A stretch of 10,672 bases of DNA, from positions 1 through 10,672 of the forward strand of contig DAHXMP010000379.1 of assembly GCA_027371665.1 (NCBI GenBank). The letters run 5' to 3'. The translations under genes and the position numbers were made by a program. Shown one piece after another: positions 7,000 through 10,672 of this stretch. Below the pieces are notes generated by a model. That model made no database searches. It was not told the DNA's origin and saw only the letters and a list, made by a program, of their open reading frames with translations. Positions within the stretch are counted from its first letter, which is position 1. Each line of letters begins with the position of its first letter. Source of the DNA: Bacteroidota bacterium (GTDB lineage Bacteria; Bacteroidota; Ignavibacteria; Kapaibacteriales; UBA2268).

Positions 7000-7324
7000 C
7001 TAATACTCTTTCACCAATTATCATAGTCATACCATAAACAGCGGCTCTTGTCGAAGCGGGAAAAACATATATTGCTTCAATCGGTTTTTTTCCCCTGTTC
7101 TGATAAACTTGTCTTACATGAACATCGGCTATAACACCGGCAATTTTGACATCTGCCGAAGTAAAATACAGTGGCAATTGTTCAAGCGTCGTATCACCGT
7201 TCTGAACAAAAAAATAGGGTGATAAGGTTTTATTGTCCTCTTCTTCAATCCGTTGTGTTAATTGTGCATAAGCGAAACTGTTTGCTGTCGCGAGCAGGAA
7301 CAAGCTAATGATAAGGCTTCTCAT
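6956..7324 (-). CDS. Signal peptide and first half of a VIT domain, N-terminal part of the frameshifted gene
   Basis: A 122-codon frame beginning with a signal peptide (hydrophobic core about residues 4-16, likely cleavage AYA|Q after residue 20). The first half of a VIT domain follows: HVRQVYQNRGKKPIEAIYVFP, then YGMTMIIGERVLVAEIQKK. The last seven residues (GRSEKNL) are out of frame. Reading across to the other frame gives ...AEIQKK followed by EEARKTYDRA, the expected continuation of a VIT domain. Joined, the product would be about 902 residues. The start ATG has GGAG five bases upstream. Alone, this fragment would be a secreted partial domain of doubtful use. Confidence 0.8.
   Translation of the reverse strand: MRSLIISLFLLATANSFAYAQLTQRIEEEDNKTLSPYFFVQNGDTTLEQLPLYFTSADVKIAGVIADVHVRQVYQNRGKKPIEAIYVFPASTRAAVYGMTMIIGERVLVAEIQKKGRSEKNL
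6980..6987 (-). other. Frameshift site: run of eight A residues in the VIT-VWA gene
   Basis: On the coding (minus) strand the run is C-A8-GG. Seven A residues would read CAA AAA AAG GAA (Q-K-K-E) and join the two frames exactly. Eight A residues shift the ribosome to an early stop at 6956. A base-call or assembly error, a recent mutation, or transcriptional slippage on the A run would all fit. Confidence 0.85.
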
Positions 7325-7470
7325 TGTGGCTCCGTAATTTTTTTTTAAATATTTAGGAAATGTAATCCATTTCTTTTGATTTAAGAGTGATTATCTTCAA
7401 AAAAAGTTACAATGAACTTGAATTATTATTTAATTAATCGAATAAATTCAATTTATTTAATTATTAATTA

Positions 7471-7499
7471 TTGTACAAACAGCAATTTTATTAAATTTG
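7471..7499 (+). promoter_or_regulatory. Candidate Bacteroidota-type promoter of the mtnA operon
   Basis: TTG (7471-7473) and TAAATTTG (7492-7499), an exact TAnnTTTG match, are separated by 18 nt. Transcription would begin around 7505, giving a leader of about 20 nt before the mtnA ATG. An AT-rich imperfect inverted repeat (7431-7470) abuts the -33 element upstream. Confidence 0.5.
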
Positions 7500-7524
7500 A
7501 TAAATTATCAATCATCGCAAATAA

Positions 7525-8625
7525 ATGAAAGTTAACGGAAAAAATTTAAGAAGTATCTGGGAAGATGAGACCGGAAATATTAGGATAATTGACCAAAGAT
7601 GGCTCCCACATAAATTTGTAACTGAAACCTTGAATACAGTCAATGATTATGTTACTGCAATTAAAGACATGCATCTTCGTGGTGCTCCGCTGATTGGCAT
7701 AGCGGCGGCTTATGGAGTTTCTGCAGCAATAAAAGAAGCTTCAACTTCGCAAAATTTCGAAAATAAATTAAATGAATTGGTAAATAAAATTAAGAGTGCA
7801 AGGCCGACTGCGAATAACTTATTCTGGGCTATTGATGAGGTATTGAAAGAAGTGTCTAAATATGTTTCTGTTAGTGAAAAAAAGATTGCTGCCATAAATA
7901 AAGCAAGAGAACTCGCAGAATATGACATAGAAACCTGCCGTTTAATTGGCGAAAATGGTTTTAAAATCATAAAAGAAATATCCGAAAAGAAACAAGGTGA
8001 TACCCTGAATATTCTTACACATTGCAATGCGGGATGGCTCGCAACGGTTGATTACGGAACAGCTACTGCCCCGATATATAAAGCTCGCGAGAAGGGAATT
8101 AAAATTCATGTGTGGGTTGATGAGACAAGGCCCAGAAACCAAGGAGCGAGACTAACAGCATGGGAACTTAAGGAAAATGACATACCACATACCGTTATCG
8201 TTGATAATGCCGGGGGGCATCTCATGCAGAAAGGAATGGTTGACCTTGTTCTCGTTGGAACAGACAGGACAACTTATACCGGAGATGTAGCCAATAAGAT
8301 TGGAACATACCTGAAGGCACTAGCAGCATATGATAATCAAATACCTTTTTATGTTGCCCTACCCTCATCTAGTATAGATTGGGAAAAAGATAAAGGGGAT
8401 GACATTATTATCGAACAAAGAAAACCGGATGAAGTGCGATATGTCGATGGTTTATATAATGAAGAAATAGTAAAAATATTAGTACCCCCTAAGAACAGCC
8501 CTTCATTCAACATTGCATTCGATGTTACTCCTGCATGGCTCGTTACAGGATTAATTACAGAAAGAGGTGTTTGCATGCCTGACAAAGAAAGTATTTTCAC
8601 ACTTTTCCCTGAACATAAAAAATAA
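7525..8625 (+). CDS. mtnA: S-methyl-5-thioribose-1-phosphate isomerase (MtnA)
   Basis: A 366-residue cytosolic aldose-ketose isomerase of the eIF2B-like fold. It converts 5-methylthioribose 1-phosphate to 5-methylthioribulose 1-phosphate in methionine salvage, and some members also act on 5-deoxyribose 1-phosphate. Diagnostic motifs are RGAPLIG (52-58), the catalytic Cys in THCNAGWLAT (C167), the DETRPRNQGARLTAWEL block (199-215), the catalytic Asp in GTDR (D247), and GDVANKIGTY (253-262). The length is normal. The ATG follows a very AT-rich leader with no Shine-Dalgarno sequence. It is the first gene of a two-gene plus-strand unit with a class II aldolase-like gene 9 bp later. No methylthioribose kinase or MTA phosphorylase is present in the window. 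Confidence 0.96.
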   Translation: MKVNGKNLRSIWEDETGNIRIIDQRWLPHKFVTETLNTVNDYVTAIKDMHLRGAPLIGIAAAYGVSAAIKEASTSQNFENKLNELVNKIKSARPTANNLFWAIDEVLKEVSKYVSVSEKKIAAINKARELAEYDIETCRLIGENGFKIIKEISEKKQGDTLNILTHCNAGWLATVDYGTATAPIYKAREKGIKIHVWVDETRPRNQGARLTAWELKENDIPHTVIVDNAGGHLMQKGMVDLVLVGTDRTTYTGDVANKIGTYLKALAAYDNQIPFYVALPSSSIDWEKDKGDDIIIEQRKPDEVRYVDGLYNEEIVKILVPPKNSPSFNIAFDVTPAWLVTGLITERGVCMPDKESIFTLFPEHKK

Positions 8626-8634
8626 TTTATAAAT

Positions 8635-9225
8635 ATGAAAGAAGGAATTATTAAATTCAATTGTGAATGGCTTTTTAAAGAGCCTTTGCCGGTAGAGAAC
8701 CTCAGGGATATTATTTCTTGGAGAAATGAATTATACAAATTAAAACTTATCGGTGTTGACAAAGACGGGATCGGTTATGGGAATATCAGTATAAGACATT
8801 CAGAAAAACAATTTATCATAAGCGGCTCCCAGACCGGGAATAAAGACATTGTAAATGAATTTGATTTTACACTCGTAACTTCATTCAACATTTCAGAAAA
8901 TTATTTAAAATGTGAAGGACCTGTGAAAGCATCATCGGAATCTTTAACTCATGCCGCTGTATATTCGGCATGTACAAAAGCAAATGCAGTTATTCACATT
9001 CATAATTTTAAAATCTGGAAAGAACAAAAAAATAAAGCTCCGGCAACTCCTGATTACGTAGAATATGGCACACCTGAATTAGCTAATGAAATAACAAAAT
9101 TATTGACGAACTCCGATGCTGTAAATCAAAAAATTCTCGTAATGGGAGGACATTACGAAGGAATTTTAATTTTTGGAAATAATATCAGGGAAGCTGGAGA
9201 GAAAACAATATCCTTAACTTTCTAA
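8635..9225 (+). CDS. Class II aldolase/adducin-family protein (possible MtnB-like or 5-deoxyribulose-phosphate aldolase)
   Basis: A 196-residue small class II aldolase-fold protein. Family marks are GNIS (49-52), the phosphate-loop-like SGSQTG (63-68), E102 in SSES, and the zinc histidines H121 and H123 in VIHIHN, with H173 in GGHYEG the likely third ligand. Class II aldolases use zinc to cleave or dehydrate sugar phosphates. Starting 9 bp after mtnA, it is probably co-transcribed and should act on the MtnA product. It could be methylthioribulose-1-phosphate dehydratase (MtnB) or an aldolase cleaving 5-deoxyribulose or methylthioribulose phosphate to DHAP and an aldehyde. The N-terminal 40 residues are not typical of MtnB as I know it. 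The fold is confident; the reaction is inferred from context. Confidence 0.85.
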   Translation: MKEGIIKFNCEWLFKEPLPVENLRDIISWRNELYKLKLIGVDKDGIGYGNISIRHSEKQFIISGSQTGNKDIVNEFDFTLVTSFNISENYLKCEGPVKASSESLTHAAVYSACTKANAVIHIHNFKIWKEQKNKAPATPDYVEYGTPELANEITKLLTNSDAVNQKILVMGGHYEGILIFGNNIREAGEKTISLTF

Positions 9226-9238
9226 GGTTTTCTTGTAA

Positions 9239-10627
9239 CTATTTCCTGTATTTCGAAATAAATTCTTCGACTTCCGGGATACTCCCCTGGTAAATCAGGT
9301 AACCATTGCTTGGCTCTCTCTCTGTAATTTCACGTGCAACGGGAGTCAGCATTATTTTCCTGACTTCCTCAAGATTATGAGTCTGCCCGAGAGCCCATCC
9401 GAGCTTGACGTAGGCAACTTCGGGGAGCATATTAGCCGCAGGAACTACCCCGAGTTCCATCATATCCCTCCCTGTATCATAAACGTACATTTGCACATAA
9501 CCCCACAGTGTCTGGACAGTCATATATACGGCAATGTTATTTTCAAACGCTCTTTTCAGTGAAGGATAAAGAGGCTTGTTGACATGCCCCAAACCGGTTC
9601 CTGCAATTATTATTCCCTTATAGCCGTTATCAATCAGAGAATCAATAATGTCAGGTTTCATATTCGGGTAATAATAAACGATTGCAACACGTTCTTCAAA
9701 AGCTGTATTGATAATAACTTCCCTGTCATCCCGCCTTTTCCTGTAATCCCTTCGAAGAGGAGTGATTTTTTCCCTGTTTACCATTGCGAGCGGGATATCT
9801 CCGATTGTCCTGAAAGTCGAGCGATAACTCGAATGCATCTTTCTGACTCTTGTACCCTGGTGAAGTAATCCATAACTGTCGGATGTAGGCCCGAACATAC
9901 ATACCATTACTTCGGCAATATCGCTCTCGGCGGCTGTCTTTACGCTGTGAATAAGATTCAATGCCGCATCCGATGAAGGCCTGTCGCTCGAACGCTGGGA
10001 ACCTACCATCACAATCGGAACAGGCGAATTTTGTACCATAAAAGACAGGATTGCAGCGGTGTGATGCATCGTGTCGGTACCGTGCCCGATAACAATACCC
10101 TGAACCCCTTTATTAATTTCGCTGCCTATTGCTTCAGCTAGACCTTTCCATTGTTCAGGTCCCATGTTTTCACTAAAAACGCCATAAAGCTTCTCTGTTT
10201 CAAGGTTGCATATATCGGCAAGCTCTGGGACAGAGCCGTACAATTCGCCAGGTGAAAATGCCGGTATAACCGCACCCGTTCTATAATCCAGCCTGCTTGC
10301 AATGGTCCCTCCCGTTCCGAAAAGCTTCACTTTGTGCTTTTTGGGTGAATAAGGAAATTCTTTCTCGGGTATTTTATAATTTACTTCTTTCCTGCCGTTA
10401 ATATTTATATTTTTTATTTTATTTTCTGCAAGACCTATATTATAACCCGAACGAAGCTTTAAAACAACATGATTCCCGTCGGCTGTCTCAGAACGGGGAA
10501 GGATTAATCCTTCAAATTCTCCTTCTGTTGTTAAAATATTGACATCACTCCAAATATAAGCATTGAACTTCTTAAGGCATTCGAGGGCATCGCCGTGATA
10601 ACCTTTATATAATTGGACATCATCCAT
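9239..10627 (-). CDS. gatD: Glu-tRNA(Gln) amidotransferase subunit D (GatD), archaeal type
   Basis: GatD is the asparaginase-like subunit that releases ammonia from Gln or Asn for GatE, which amidates Glu-tRNA(Gln). Numbered from the ATG at 10625-10627 (462 residues), an N-terminal barrel (about 1-75, with EGLILPR and LKLRSGYNIG) marks GatD rather than a plain asparaginase. The asparaginase domain follows, with GTGGTIAS (T108), GHGTDT (T184, D185) and RKMHSSYRS (K263) forming the expected Thr-Thr-Asp-Lys catalytic set. A TTG at 10655-10657 could extend it by ten residues; the ATG gives the better N-terminus. A weak promoter-like pair (TTG at 10667-10669, ACAATTTG at 10640-10647) lies upstream. 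It converges on the aldolase gene with 13 bp between stops. No gatE is visible. Spot checks suggest higher GC than mtnA. Confidence 0.92.
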   Translation of the reverse strand: MDDVQLYKGYHGDALECLKKFNAYIWSDVNILTTEGEFEGLILPRSETADGNHVVLKLRSGYNIGLAENKIKNININGRKEVNYKIPEKEFPYSPKKHKVKLFGTGGTIASRLDYRTGAVIPAFSPGELYGSVPELADICNLETEKLYGVFSENMGPEQWKGLAEAIGSEINKGVQGIVIGHGTDTMHHTAAILSFMVQNSPVPIVMVGSQRSSDRPSSDAALNLIHSVKTAAESDIAEVMVCMFGPTSDSYGLLHQGTRVRKMHSSYRSTFRTIGDIPLAMVNREKITPLRRDYRKRRDDREVIINTAFEERVAIVYYYPNMKPDIIDSLIDNGYKGIIIAGTGLGHVNKPLYPSLKRAFENNIAVYMTVQTLWGYVQMYVYDTGRDMMELGVVPAANMLPEVAYVKLGWALGQTHNLEEVRKIMLTPVAREITEREPSNGYLIYQGSIPEVEEFISKYRK

Positions 10628-10672
10628 TTTAATTACTTTCAAATTGTTCGTCAACAAAATCGTTTACAACAC

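Noticed and set aside
7325..7440. Promoter for the VIT-VWA gene
   Set aside because: TACATTTC on the minus strand lacks a TTTG or TTG at a suitable distance; not supportable.
9226..9238. Terminator between the aldolase gene and gatD
   Set aside because: Only 13 bp separate the convergent stops and no hairpin can be drawn there.
1..10672. CRISPR array, integrase, transposase or phage genes
   Set aside because: No spaced direct repeats and no coding region with such domains was seen; the only repeat element is the inverted repeat at the left edge.

Overview
The window looks like chromosomal DNA from a bacterium of the Bacteroidota/Chlorobiota/Ignavibacteriota side of the FCB group. Three things point there. 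Candidate promoters in front of the tRNA, feoA and mtnA have the TTTG...TAnnTTTG form known from Bacteroidota. The tRNA gene does not encode CCA, and Shine-Dalgarno use is patchy. One secreted protein combines VWA, TonB C-terminal and FKBP domains. The DNA is AT-rich. The phylum is an inference; no rRNA or marker gene is present to fix it.

Layout, left to right. Bases 1-272 hold a large, nearly perfect inverted repeat with arms of about 67 bp around a 137-bp spacer, and no gene. A tRNA-Thr(CGT) on the minus strand follows (314-386). Next comes a ferrous-iron block, also on the minus strand: feoA, then feoB overlapping it by 11 bp, then a DtxR-family metal-dependent repressor after a 104-bp gap. 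A well-formed promoter precedes feoA, and a TTAGCTAA palindrome overlaps its -7 element, so the encoded repressor is a natural candidate to control it.

The middle holds a MoxR-type AAA+ ATPase (plus strand) converging with only 15 bp between stops on a large secreted VIT-VWA-TonB_C-FKBP protein (minus strand). The latter gene is broken by a one-base frameshift in a run of eight A residues inside its VIT domain; removing one A would restore a protein of about 902 residues. MoxR ATPases commonly work with VWA proteins, so the two may be functional partners.

The right part has a plus-strand pair, mtnA (5-methylthioribose-1-phosphate isomerase) and a small class II aldolase-like gene 9 bp downstream. 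This suggests salvage of methylthioribose or 5-deoxyribose phosphate. Converging on them is a gatD-type gene, the asparaginase-like subunit of the Glu-tRNA(Gln) amidotransferase GatDE. That enzyme is classically archaeal, so a gatD homologue here is the main taxonomic oddity. No gatE is visible.

Points most worth a second look: the four-part VWA/FKBP architecture next to MoxR, the A8 frameshift, the archaeal-type GatD, the inverted repeat at the left edge, and the putative iron-responsive control region of feoAB. Both the A8 frameshift and the single-base difference between the repeat arms lie in A homopolymers, so sequencing error must be excluded for both.
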